The notes beneath the pieces are model-generated. The model was given only the letters and a program-made list of their open reading frames with translations. It did not search any database and had not been told where the DNA came from. A program made the translations under genes and the position numbers. Shown here piece after piece: positions 1 through 6,357 of a stretch of 43,110 nt of DNA. Source of the DNA: Anoxybacillus ayderensis (GTDB taxonomy: Bacteria > Bacillota > Bacilli > Bacillales > Anoxybacillaceae); assembly GCF_000833605.1 (NCBI RefSeq), contig NZ_JXTG01000017.1, forward strand, positions 1 through 43,110, in the 5' to 3' direction. Numbering within the stretch: the first letter of the stretch is position 1; each line of letters opens with the position of its first letter.

Positions 1-164
1 GTTTCATGGAGTTGGGCATACAAAAGCAGTTTCATAAATGAAGCCATATAAAGTTTCTTGGTATAGTGATTTAATTGATGTGTTTTCACTAGGTCATCAA
101 ATAATGGACGATTAATCGGTGAAAACCATTGTTCAAATGATGTTTTTCGTGTAAACTTATCCAT
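1..164 (-). CDS. IS4-family transposase, N-terminal part (runs off window)
   Basis: Reading right to left from the ATG at 164-162, an open frame of 54 codons runs off the left edge. It begins MDKFTRKTSFEQWFSPIN and contains LNHYTKKLYMASFMKLL, the N-terminal pattern I know from the IS4Bsu1-like group of IS4 transposases in Bacillaceae (DDE enzymes that cut and paste their own element). The catalytic residues lie outside the window, so activity cannot be judged. An AAAGGA stretch (172-177) lies 7 bases before the start as a possible ribosome site. A related but diverged copy starts at the other end of the window, pointing the opposite way. Family recognition is confident, the exact IS name is not. 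Confidence 0.8.
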   Translation of the reverse strand, partial: MDKFTRKTSFEQWFSPINRPLFDDLVKTHQLNHYTKKLYMASFMKLLLYAQLHE

Positions 165-186
165 GGTTTTGTCCTTTGTATTGGAT

Positions 187-209
187 TTGGATGGTTTACT
201 ACCACCCAA
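187..209 (-). promoter_or_regulatory. Leader hairpin upstream of IS4-type transposase
   Basis: On the minus strand the leader folds into a 9-bp stem (TTGGGTGGT with ACCATCCAA, one G-U pair) around a 5-base loop, about 22 bases before the transposase start. A TATAAT-like hexamer lies just upstream (minus strand of 212-217). Such hairpins in IS leaders are often proposed to block translation of read-through mRNA. Here that role is inference. Confidence 0.45.
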
Positions 210-388
210 CCATTATAAAGGATTTTTTTGTGTTTGGATTATATTTCAGAAAATTCGGTTTATTTAAAGGTGTTAAATTATTTTAATGCGACACTAGTGG
301 TTCGACAAAAATAGTAAAAAAATGCAAAAGGAATCGACAAAACGAATCGCTAATAGTTACGTAAAGAAAAAAAGAGGGGTGGATGTTA

Positions 389-706
389 GTGATTCGCATG
401 CTTATGGGGAAAATATTAAAATCGACACAATGCTATGATGTAACGTTATTTCAAACTCCGCAATTTGGTCAAACGAAAGGATATCGTCAAGTATATCGGT
501 TGACGGTAAATGGAGAAGATCACGATGACGTATTAGCTGAAGTTTATCGAATGTTTAATGTTCCAGACTTAGTACCGAAAGATTATCGTGCGCGATATGT
601 TAGTACAGGTGATATATTGCTTATTGATGAAGGAATATACGGTCAATTTTTTTATCGTTTAAGTTCGGATGGATGGGAACGTATTCACCGTATGCATGTG
701 CGTTAA
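389..706 (+). CDS. yodL: YodL-like protein (sporulation-associated MreB antagonist family)
   Basis: The product is a short soluble protein of about 105 residues. It contains YDVTLFQTPQFGQTKGYRQV, FNVPDLVPKDYRARYVSTGD and IDEGIYGQFFYRL, which I recognise as the YodL family. In B. subtilis, YodL is a small protein made during sporulation that interferes with the actin-like MreB and so with cell-wall elongation; that role is transferred from the family. I prefer the GTG at 389 because GAGGGGTGG (374-382) sits at a normal distance from it. The in-frame ATG at 383 lies almost on top of that site. deoD and a yodJ-like gene lie just downstream, as in the B. subtilis yod region. It is followed by a strong hairpin terminator at 787-815. 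Confidence 0.65.
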   Translation: MIRMLMGKILKSTQCYDVTLFQTPQFGQTKGYRQVYRLTVNGEDHDDVLAEVYRMFNVPDLVPKDYRARYVSTGDILLIDEGIYGQFFYRLSSDGWERIHRMHVR

Positions 707-731
707 AAAATGTCTTTAAATGTTCACAAAA

Positions 732-764
732 TTGTGCTATATTGTATATAGACAATTAGCACAA
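732..764. repeat. Imperfect operator-like inverted repeat with embedded -10 box
   Basis: TTGTGCTA (732-739) and TAGCACAA (757-764) form 8-bp inverted arms 17 bases apart. A TATATT hexamer (738-743) overlaps the left arm and resembles a SigA -10 box. No gene starts directly downstream on the plus strand before the terminator at 787, so its target is unclear. Confidence 0.35.
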
Positions 765-786
765 GGTTAGAGTATGATAAAAAATT

Positions 787-815
787 CCCCTTGTGCACAA
801 GGGGATTATTTTTTT
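787..815. terminator. Bidirectional intrinsic terminator
   Basis: A perfect 18-base palindrome (CCCCTTGTG/CACAAGGGG, 787-804) is followed by TTATTTTTTT on the plus strand. On the minus strand it is followed by a run containing TTTTTT. It can end yodL from the left and the 41-aa gene from the right. Confidence 0.85.
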
Positions 816-931
816 CGTTTCTCGGCACTATACTCTTTATCGTGTGCTTCAGCTTCAGCAATTAACGTATCTTTTGGAACATGATTGTTTTTTTTCGGAC
901 TATTAATGCGGTTGCGATGTTTTTTTCCCAA
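806..931 (-). CDS. Small basic protein of unknown function, 41 aa
   Basis: On the minus strand an AAAGGAGGG ribosome site is followed 6 bases later by TTG at 931-929. The frame is 41 codons and ends in TAA at 808-806, right at a bidirectional terminator. The product begins GKKHRNRINSPKKNNHVPKD, continues with an acidic patch (IAEAEAHDKEYSAE), and ends KRKK. There is no membrane segment or cysteine. The size and the Lys/His/Asn/Glu-rich composition resemble the many tiny proteins made by sporulating Bacillaceae, but I do not recognise the family. The strong ribosome site, the frame closed at a terminator and the coding-like composition make it likely to be a real gene. Confidence 0.6.
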   Translation of the reverse strand: MGKKHRNRINSPKKNNHVPKDTLIAEAEAHDKEYSAEKRKK

Positions 932-1012
932 TCGTAACCCTCCTTTACATGTAGTTACATCCATTAGCATCGACAAGAACATAAAAAATATACATATGGG
1001 GTGGGAAAAGCG

Positions 1013-1375
1013 ATGTTTGCGTTTATGATTTCTTCGATTGTTGGAATTATTGCTATTTTTTGTTCTTTGTTTATTAAATTTGAATTAGAGCGATTAATTG
1101 GGCGGAGAAAGAAAATTTTCTTCCTTCATTTCGCAAATATTAGTATCACTAACGTTGTTATTGCAAGCGCTTACTATGTGTTTAGCGGAATGTTTGAAAC
1201 GAACGCACACCCATTTTATCTTATATATTTAGCGTCTTTAGAGGCGATGTTGCCGATTTACGTTGTTTGCTATTTAATATATGAACATTACGAGCAAGCG
1301 AAGAAAAAATATGTTGTGAGCGAAGATAAAAAAGTTTTATATGTAAAACCGAAGTATTTTCGAAAAATATCATAA
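1013..1375 (+). CDS. Small membrane protein of unknown function
   Basis: I place the start at ATG 1013, 8 bases after GGGGTGGGA, rather than the GTG at 1001 inside that ribosome site. The 120-residue product has three hydrophobic stretches that look like membrane helices: residues 1-22, about 43-62 and about 68-90. A basic loop (LERLIGRRKK) follows the first, and the tail is Lys-rich (YEQAKKKYVV onward, PKYFRKIS), probably cytoplasmic. I know no family or function for it. It stands alone between a divergent small gene and deoD, and a clear terminator follows. Confidence 0.6.
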   Translation: MFAFMISSIVGIIAIFCSLFIKFELERLIGRRKKIFFLHFANISITNVVIASAYYVFSGMFETNAHPFYLIYLASLEAMLPIYVVCYLIYEHYEQAKKKYVVSEDKKVLYVKPKYFRKIS

Positions 1376-1382
1376 TAAGGAC

Positions 1383-1404
1383 GAGGGGACGCCCCTCTTT
1401 TTTT
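1383..1404 (+). terminator. Intrinsic terminator
   Basis: GAGGGG, a 3-base loop, CCCCTC, then seven T residues. It lies a few bases after the stop of the small membrane protein. Confidence 0.85.
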
Positions 1405-1486
1405 ATACATGAAAAACAATGCTTTAGCGAAATATAAGAGTGTGGTATAGTATATATGCAGCGATAAAGGCTAAAGGAGGATACAT

Positions 1487-2191
1487 ATGAGCGTTCATAT
1501 TGGTGCAAAAGAACATGAAATTGCGGATAAAATTTTACTTCCTGGAGATCCGCTTCGCGCAAAGTACATTGCAGAAACGTTTTTAGAGGGAGCTACTTGT
1601 TATAATCAAGTTCGTGGTATGCTTGGGTTCACAGGTACATATAAAGGCCATCGTATTTCCGTTCAAGGAACAGGTATGGGTGTTCCATCCATCTCTATTT
1701 ATATTACAGAACTTATGCAAAGCTATAACGTTCAAACATTAATTCGTGTCGGAACGTGCGGTGCGATTCAAAAAGATGTGAAAGTTCGTGACGTCATTTT
1801 AGCAATGGCATCGTCAACGGATTCACAGATGAATCGCATGACGTTCGGAGGAATTGATTACGCTCCAACGGCTAACTTCGACTTGCTGAAAACAGCATAT
1901 GAAATTGGAAAAGAAAAAGGATTGCAACTAAAAGTTGGTAGTGTATTTACAGCTGACATGTTTTATAATGAAAATGCGCAGTTTGAAAAACTAGCACGCT
2001 ACGGTGTACTTGCAGTAGAGATGGAAACAACAGCGCTTTATACGTTAGCTGCTAAATTTGGCAGAAAAGCGTTATCCGTCCTAACGGTAAGTGATCACAT
2101 TTTAACAGGGGAAGAAACAACAGCTGAAGAGCGTCAAACGACATTTAATGAAATGATCGAAGTTGCGCTTGAAACAGCGATTCGTCAATAA
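1487..2191 (+). CDS. deoD: Purine nucleoside phosphorylase, DeoD type
   Basis: This 234-aa cytoplasmic enzyme cleaves purine (deoxy)ribonucleosides with phosphate to give the free base and (deoxy)ribose-1-phosphate, for purine salvage. It has the trimeric/hexameric NP-II pattern: the phosphate-site [11 protein letters not shown] at residues 20-30, [12 protein letters not shown] near 61-72, the ribose-site VEMETTALY near 179, and [10 protein letters not shown] near 203 carrying the catalytic Asp. Length is normal for the family. An AAAGGAGG site (1473-1480) precedes the ATG by 6 bases. A weak promoter can be read at TTTAGC (1423-1428) and TATAGT (1446-1451), 17 bases apart. The neighbouring yodJ-like and yodL-like genes match the B. 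subtilis neighbourhood. Confidence 0.95.
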   Translation: MSVHIGAKEHEIADKILLPGDPLRAKYIAETFLEGATCYNQVRGMLGFTGTYKGHRISVQGTGMGVPSISIYITELMQSYNVQTLIRVGTCGAIQKDVKVRDVILAMASSTDSQMNRMTFGGIDYAPTANFDLLKTAYEIGKEKGLQLKVGSVFTADMFYNENAQFEKLARYGVLAVEMETTALYTLAAKFGRKALSVLTVSDHILTGEETTAEERQTTFNEMIEVALETAIRQ

Positions 2192-2195
2192 GTGA

Positions 2196-2230
2196 GAAAG
2201 CTCCTGCGGCTCATTCCCCGCGGAGCTTTC
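2196..2230 (+). terminator. Strong hairpin between deoD and yodJ (terminator or attenuator)
   Basis: GAAAGCTCC (2196-2204) pairs fully with GGAGCTTTC (2222-2230), and inside it GCGG pairs with CCGC. Only a short pyrimidine stretch (TTCT) follows, so termination may be partial and may tune expression of the downstream gene. Confidence 0.6.
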
Positions 2231-2251
2231 TTCTATTGTGAGGGGAAAAAG

Positions 2252-3061
2252 ATGAAAAAATGGTTATGTTGTTTTGTGATAATAATTAGCGGGTGTCAAT
2301 CATTTGGATCACTTGAGCAAGAACAAAAGCCGTCTAAGCCTCCTGTCCAAGTTGAGGAGCCGGCACCATCTCCTCAAACACCGACACCACCTTCCGAACA
2401 ACAGGAACAAGAAGAACTTGTGCTTGAAGAACAATTTTGGAATCAAGTTGAAGTGCAAAACGGGGTAAAAGTGATTGTTAATCCGGATAACGTGCTTGTC
2501 TTAGTAAATAAAGAACAACAATTACCGGCCGACTACAAGCCGGCTGACTTAGTCATTCCAAATGTTCCGTTTACGTTCAGAGAAACAGATGTTGAAAAAC
2601 GCCATATGCGTGCTGAAGCAGCCAAGGCATTGGAAGAAATGTTTACAGCAGCGAAAAAACAACAAATGATATTATATGCTGTGTCAGGCTATCGTTCATA
2701 TGAGAGGCAACAACAATTATTTGTATCTGAAGTTCAACGATTAGGGAAAGAAAAAGCGGTTGTTGCCGTTGCGATGCCGGGAAAAAGTGAACATCAAACA
2801 GGATTAGCGATAGATATTACAAGCCCAAGCGTTCAATATGCGATTACGCCTGCATTTGGTGACACACGAGAGGGGAAATGGGTAGCCCAGCATGCTCATG
2901 AATTTGGTTTTATTATTCGTTATCCGAAAGGAAAGGAGCATATTACGAAATATCAATACGAACCTTGGCATTTGCGCTATGTTGGTAAAAAAGCAGCCAA
3001 GGTCATTTATGAGAAACAAATTACGTTAGAAGAATATTTTCAAATCGTAAAGAAAATATAA
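2252..3061 (+). CDS. yodJ: D-alanyl-D-alanine carboxypeptidase lipoprotein (VanY/YodJ family)
   Basis: This is a zinc peptidase of family M15B that trims the terminal D-Ala from peptidoglycan stem peptides, anchored outside the membrane as a lipoprotein. From ATG 2252 (after GAGGGGAAAAAG) the protein has a short hydrophobic signal with lipobox ISGC (Cys15), then a Pro/Gln/Glu-rich linker to about residue 55. The VanY domain shows SGYRSYERQ (145-153), SEHQTGLAIDI (179-189, zinc His181 and Asp188) and EPWHLRYVG (237-245, His240). All metal ligands are present. An upstream extension to 2192 would span the deoD-yodJ hairpin and lose the signal peptide, so I reject it. Position next to deoD fits B. 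subtilis yodJ. Confidence 0.88.
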   Translation: MKKWLCCFVIIISGCQSFGSLEQEQKPSKPPVQVEEPAPSPQTPTPPSEQQEQEELVLEEQFWNQVEVQNGVKVIVNPDNVLVLVNKEQQLPADYKPADLVIPNVPFTFRETDVEKRHMRAEAAKALEEMFTAAKKQQMILYAVSGYRSYERQQQLFVSEVQRLGKEKAVVAVAMPGKSEHQTGLAIDITSPSVQYAITPAFGDTREGKWVAQHAHEFGFIIRYPKGKEHITKYQYEPWHLRYVGKKAAKVIYEKQITLEEYFQIVKKI

Positions 3062-3063
3062 GG

Positions 3064-3336
3064 TTATACACATTTGAGCACACGATATTGTTCAAATACA
3101 TGTGCTAACTTTTTAGATACGTAAATGTATAATTCCGATTGATATACAGCGGTTAGCGCTTGGCGCAAATGCAACTGTTTGACAAATAATTCGATTTGAT
3201 GTTTGGCGTACTTCATTGCTTGATGTTGTGAAATAATTTGTTTTTTCTTAATTTTTAATTCGATTTCCGTCAATAGTGAGATGGAGAAGCGAAGGATCGC
3301 TGCCTCTGTTTGACCGATGAATTGCGAAAGCATCAT
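3064..3336 (-). CDS. Hypothetical helical protein, about 90 aa
   Basis: This gene converges on yodJ and ends 3 bases from its stop. A GAAGGAGG site lies directly before ATG 3342, so ATG 3336, 6 bases further on, is the more likely start (MMLSQFIGQTEAAILRF). The product is mostly predicted helix, rich in Gln, Lys, Leu and His, with one Cys two residues from the C-terminus and no membrane span or known motif. I do not recognise it. The clean ribosome site and codon use support a real gene. Confidence 0.55.
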   Translation of the reverse strand: MMLSQFIGQTEAAILRFSISLLTEIELKIKKKQIISQHQAMKYAKHQIELFVKQLHLRQALTAVYQSELYIYVSKKLAHVFEQYRVLKCV

Positions 3337-3440
3337 TTCCATCCTCCTTCGTGTTTACAAAATTGAAATATACTTTACAATACATTAACATATCTTGTTT
3401 AAAAAAAATGTCGGAATGTGCGATAAAATTTCGACAAAAA

Positions 3441-3465
3441 AGGGAGCTACACAAAGTAGCCCCTT
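3441..3465 (-). terminator. Intrinsic terminator of the YuiF-like gene
   Basis: On the minus strand GGGGCTAC, a short loop and GTAGCTCCC are followed by TTTTTT, starting directly after the stop codon of the transporter gene. Confidence 0.85.
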
Positions 3466-4776
3466 TTATAAAATCATAGCTGCGATCCATGCGAAAATAA
3501 TGACCGGAATGTTGTAATGAATAAACGTTGGAACGCATGTATCCCAAATGTGATGATGCTGACCATCCACGTTTAAACCTGATGTTGGGCCGAGCGTGCT
3601 GTCTGAGGCAGGTGATCCCGCATCACCAAGTGCACCAGCAGCGCCAATAATCGCAATGGTTGCCATTGGACTCAGTCCGAGCTTTATACAAAGCGGAACG
3701 AAAATGGTTGCGATAATTGGAACAGTAGAAAACGAAGAACCAATTCCCATCGTGACAAGCAGTCCGACAATTAACATAAGCAATGCGCCTAGTGCGGTGT
3801 TATGGCCAATAAGAGAAGCTGCTTGCTCAACAAGTTTCTCAATATGTCCCGTTTGTTTTAATACATTTGCAAACCCTGAAGCACTTAACATCACAAATCC
3901 AATAAACGCCATCATGCGCATGCCTTCTGTCAATAAACGATCACCTTCAGTTAAACGAATGCATCCGCTTAAGTAGATGACAACAATTCCTGCAAACGCC
4001 CCAAAAATCATGGAGTCAAGAACAAGTTGAACGGTTAAAGCAGTAATGACAGCGATGATCGCAAACCATACTCCTCGTTGTTGAAACGATTGAGTTTCTT
4101 GACTTTCTATTTGTATTTGTTTATATGTGCGCGGTTTCCGATACGTAAAAAAAGCAAGGAGTAAGCCAACAATCATTCCGAGCGAAGGGAAAAACATCGC
4201 TTTTGGAATATCCGATTTTGCAACAACTAGCCCACTTTGAGCCATGTTCGATTGTACAATGTCATGGAAAATAGCCCCAAATCCAGTCGGTAACCACATA
4301 TATGGAGTAATCAAACCAAACGTAATAATTGATGCGACTAACCGACGATCCACATGCAGCTCATTTAAAATGTGCAAAAGTGGCGGAATCAAAATAGGAA
4401 TAAACGCAATATGGATTGGAATTAAGTTTTGTGAAAAACATGACATGAATAAGATGACGAGAAGAACAAGTGCTTTCGAATATTGCTTTCTTTTTGACTC
4501 CCCTTGTTTTCCGACCATTTTTATAATCATGCGAACAATAGCGTTTGGTAAGCCAGTTTTCGAAATGGCAATGGCAAATCCACCTAACAACGCATAACTT
4601 AAAGCGACTTCTGCGCTGTTTCCTAGTCCTTCTGAAAACACCTCAACTGTTTTAGAAAGACTGAGATTTCCAATGAGTCCTCCCACTAATGACGCGATCA
4701 ATAACGAAAACACGACATTCATACGCAGTAAACTAAGAATAAGCATGATGAGTACTGAGATGACAACAGCGTTCAT
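3466..4776 (-). CDS. YuiF-like Na+/H+ antiporter-family transporter
   Basis: This integral membrane protein of about 436 residues has 10 or more hydrophobic segments. Features include a glycine-rich NSAEVALSYALLGGFAIAIS region, PIHIAFIPILIPPLL, TPYMWLPTGFGAIF, and a C-terminal GIGSSFSTVPIIATIFVPL followed by GAAGALGDAGSPASDSTLGP. These fit the Na+/H+ antiporter (NhaC-like) superfamily, in particular the B. subtilis YuiF type, whose substrate is not firmly known (amino acid or cation proposed). The start at ATG 4776 is set by GGAGGT 7 bases upstream; the longer frame begins at a TTG inside the ribosome site. It is divergent from the manganese exporter gene. Confidence 0.75.
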   Translation of the reverse strand: MNAVVISVLIMLILSLLRMNVVFSLLIASLVGGLIGNLSLSKTVEVFSEGLGNSAEVALSYALLGGFAIAISKTGLPNAIVRMIIKMVGKQGESKRKQYSKALVLLVILFMSCFSQNLIPIHIAFIPILIPPLLHILNELHVDRRLVASIITFGLITPYMWLPTGFGAIFHDIVQSNMAQSGLVVAKSDIPKAMFFPSLGMIVGLLLAFFTYRKPRTYKQIQIESQETQSFQQRGVWFAIIAVITALTVQLVLDSMIFGAFAGIVVIYLSGCIRLTEGDRLLTEGMRMMAFIGFVMLSASGFANVLKQTGHIEKLVEQAASLIGHNTALGALLMLIVGLLVTMGIGSSFSTVPIIATIFVPLCIKLGLSPMATIAIIGAAGALGDAGSPASDSTLGPTSGLNVDGQHHHIWDTCVPTFIHYNIPVIIFAWIAAMIL

Positions 4777-4870
4777 AATTGTGACCTCCAAAATACTTTA
4801 GTTTGATAAATTGGTAGAGTGATGAAACACTAAACAATCTATCATATGTATGAATCGTTCGTCAACAATA

Positions 4871-4898
4871 AATTTGGTCTAAGGCAATGTTATTGCCT
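4871..4898. promoter_or_regulatory. Candidate MntR box overlapping an inverted repeat, upstream of mneS
   Basis: AATTTGGTCTAAGGCAAT (4871-4888) resembles the MntR operator as I remember it from B. subtilis (AATTTGCCTTAAGGAAAC), matching at most positions. It overlaps a perfect 7-bp inverted repeat, AGGCAAT-GTT-ATTGCCT (4882-4898). MntR is known to activate mneP and mneS in B. subtilis, and the next gene is an mneS homologue. Similarity was judged by eye. Confidence 0.4.
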
Positions 4899-4952
4899 GT
4901 TTCCTACTGTTCTTCGATGAGCCAATTTTGTTGCTATAGACCCACATGATAT

Positions 4953-5882
4953 ATGCTTGGTACAATGATAACGCAAAAAATGATGAAGAAGTTGGTGGAA
5001 CAGATGACAAAAATGAAACCTGAATTTGGGGCGTGGGTGAGCATTGGCTCTTATATCGTCTTATCTTTAGGGAAGTTATACATCGGATATATGTCAAATT
5101 CCGAGGCGTTAAAAGCTGATGGGTGGAATAACTTTACAGATATTCTCGCCTCTATCGCTATTTTAATTGGACTGCTCATCGCAAAAAAACCTCGGGATGA
5201 CAACCATCCATACGGTCATTCACGCGCGGAACATATTTCGTCTTTAATTGCGGCGTTTATTATGATGTCGATTGGAGTGGATGTATTGATAAACGCAGGG
5301 CAAACGTTGAAAGAGGGGGAGTATGTGAAACCAGATTGGATAGCGGTATGGACAGCAGGTGCTTCAGCTGTATTTATGTTTTTTGTATATATGTTTAACA
5401 ACCGTTTAGCGATAGCTACAAATAGTCAAGCACTTGCTGCTGCTGCGAAAGACCATTTATCCGATGTGCTCGTTAGTGTAGGAACGGTTGTTGGGGTCAT
5501 TGGTGCTCAGTTACATATGCTTTGGCTTGATCCTGTTACAGCTTTTGTTATTGGATTTATGATTTGCAAGACAGCATGGGATATTTTTAAAGAAGCATCC
5601 CATACGTTGACGGATGGGTTTGATGACGAAATGTTAAAGCAATATAAACAGGAAATTGAGCGCATTGACGGTGTGAAACAGGTAGTAGATATTAAAGGAA
5701 GAATGTATGGGAATGAAATTGTCATAGATGTTACGATTTCTGTTGCCCCGTATTTGAATGTTGTGACAAGTCATGACATTGCCGATCAAGTTGAGCGCTT
5801 GCTCGAAAAAAAGTATGGAGTTGTCCGTGCCCACGTTCATATTGAGCCGTATGAACAAGAGAATGTTTTCCGTGGGGATTGA
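4953..5882 (+). CDS. mneS: Manganese/cation efflux protein, CDF family (MneS type)
   Basis: This cation diffusion facilitator exports divalent metal in exchange for protons across the cytoplasmic membrane. It has six membrane helices, ADGWNNFTD (55-63) in helix 2, HPYGHSRAEH (85-94), KDHLSD (166-171) in helix 5, and a C-terminal cytoplasmic dimer domain from about residue 205 with HVHIEP near the end. The sequence closely follows B. subtilis YeaB/MneS, including SEALKADGWNN and FVIGFMICKTAWDIFKEASH. The start is uncertain: TACAAT (4961-4966) may be a -10 box, which would place the true start at ATG 4980 or 5004 (MTKMKPEFGAW). It is divergent from yuiF and preceded by an MntR-like site. A rarD remnant follows after 20 bases. 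Confidence 0.88.
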   Translation: MLGTMITQKMMKKLVEQMTKMKPEFGAWVSIGSYIVLSLGKLYIGYMSNSEALKADGWNNFTDILASIAILIGLLIAKKPRDDNHPYGHSRAEHISSLIAAFIMMSIGVDVLINAGQTLKEGEYVKPDWIAVWTAGASAVFMFFVYMFNNRLAIATNSQALAAAAKDHLSDVLVSVGTVVGVIGAQLHMLWLDPVTAFVIGFMICKTAWDIFKEASHTLTDGFDDEMLKQYKQEIERIDGVKQVVDIKGRMYGNEIVIDVTISVAPYLNVVTSHDIADQVERLLEKKYGVVRAHVHIEPYEQENVFRGD

Positions 5883-5902
5883 GATGGGAGAGGAGTTGTA
5901 AA

Positions 5903-5980
5903 ATGGAAAGCAGAACAATTGGAGTCATTTATGCACTATCTGCGTACGTACTATAGGGAATATTACCAGTGATGAACTAG
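5903..5980 (+). pseudogene. rarD: rarD (EamA transporter) remnant, stop codon plus deletion
   Basis: An AGGAG site (5891-5895) and ATG 5903 begin a frame reading MESRTIGVIYALSAYVL, then TAG at 5954-5956, then GILPV. RarD proteins of the EamA permease family typically open with a helix ending in AYVLWGILPVYWK, so the TAG stands exactly where Trp (TGG) is expected. After GILPV the frame meets a second stop at 5978 and goes directly into a terminator, so nearly all of the roughly 300-codon gene is missing. What remains is the ribosome site, first helix and terminator of an ancestral gene. Interpretation rests on remembered family sequence. Confidence 0.6.
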
Positions 5981-6007
5981 CGCCTGTCTCGTGAACAGGC
6001 GTTTTTT
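5981..6007 (+). terminator. Intrinsic terminator
   Basis: CGCCTGT, a 7-base loop, ACAGGCG and six T residues. It follows the rarD remnant directly and ends the mneS transcript. Confidence 0.88.
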
Positions 6008-6084
6008 CACCCATTTTTTTAAAAACTATAACGTTTTACTTAGCGGTTGAATAGGTTGTTAGTACAAGAAGGAGGTGTCAAAAG

Positions 6085-6189
6085 ATGAGTGGAGGACATC
6101 ATCATGGTGGTGGCTTTGCGTTAATTGTTGTATTGTTTATTTTGCTAATTATTGTTGGTAGTGCTTATATTGGTGGCTGGGGTTATTAA
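6085..6189 (+). CDS. YjcZ-family sporulation peptide, 34 aa
   Basis: The product begins [20 protein letters not shown] and ends [11 protein letters not shown] short Gly/His-rich head, one hydrophobic helix ([15 protein letters not shown], residues 11-25) and a small aromatic tail define the YjcZ family, to which the spore assembly peptide SscA of B. subtilis belongs. Such peptides are made during sporulation and associate with the coat or outer spore layers; that is family knowledge. GAAGGAGGTG (6069-6078) gives a near-perfect ribosome site 6 bases from the ATG. It lies 25 bases upstream of a second gene of the same family. Confidence 0.85.
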   Translation: MSGGHHHGGGFALIVVLFILLIIVGSAYIGGWGY

Positions 6190-6214
6190 TTAACAATAGA
6201 GGGGGAAATACGTG

Positions 6215-6328
6215 ATGTACGGATATGGCTATGGATACGGTTACGGTTATCCAGGATACGGAAAAACATTTGTGCTTATCGTCGTATTATTTATTTTGTT
6301 AATTATCGTCGGTGCGGCTTGGTGCTAA
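6215..6328 (+). CDS. YjcZ-family sporulation peptide, 37 aa
   Basis: The head is a Tyr-Gly repeat ([17 protein letters not shown]), followed by [19 protein letters not shown]. The hydrophobic core is almost identical to the one in the gene just upstream, so the pair arose by tandem duplication with different head sequences. GAGGGGGAAA lies about 9 bases before the ATG. It probably shares the transcript and sporulation timing of its partner and ends at the terminator at 6331. The single Cys at the very C-terminus could cross-link or be modified, but that is speculation. Confidence 0.85.
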   Translation: MYGYGYGYGYGYPGYGKTFVLIVVLFILLIIVGAAWC

Positions 6329-6330
6329 AG

Positions 6331-6357
6331 AGCAAGAGGGATTTCCCTCTTGCTTTT
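6331..6357. terminator. Bidirectional intrinsic terminator
   Basis: AGCAAGAGGG, a 4-base loop and CCCTCTTGCT, followed by TTTT on the plus strand. It separates the spore-peptide pair from the convergent MATE gene, whose stop codon lies just beyond the stem. Confidence 0.85.

Noticed and set aside
1221-1562. A 113-codon minus-strand frame
   Set aside because: It spans the end of the small membrane protein gene, a terminator and the start of deoD; it is a shadow frame.
2192-2251. N-terminal extension of the YodJ-like lipoprotein
   Set aside because: It lies on the hairpin between the genes and would displace the lipoprotein signal peptide.
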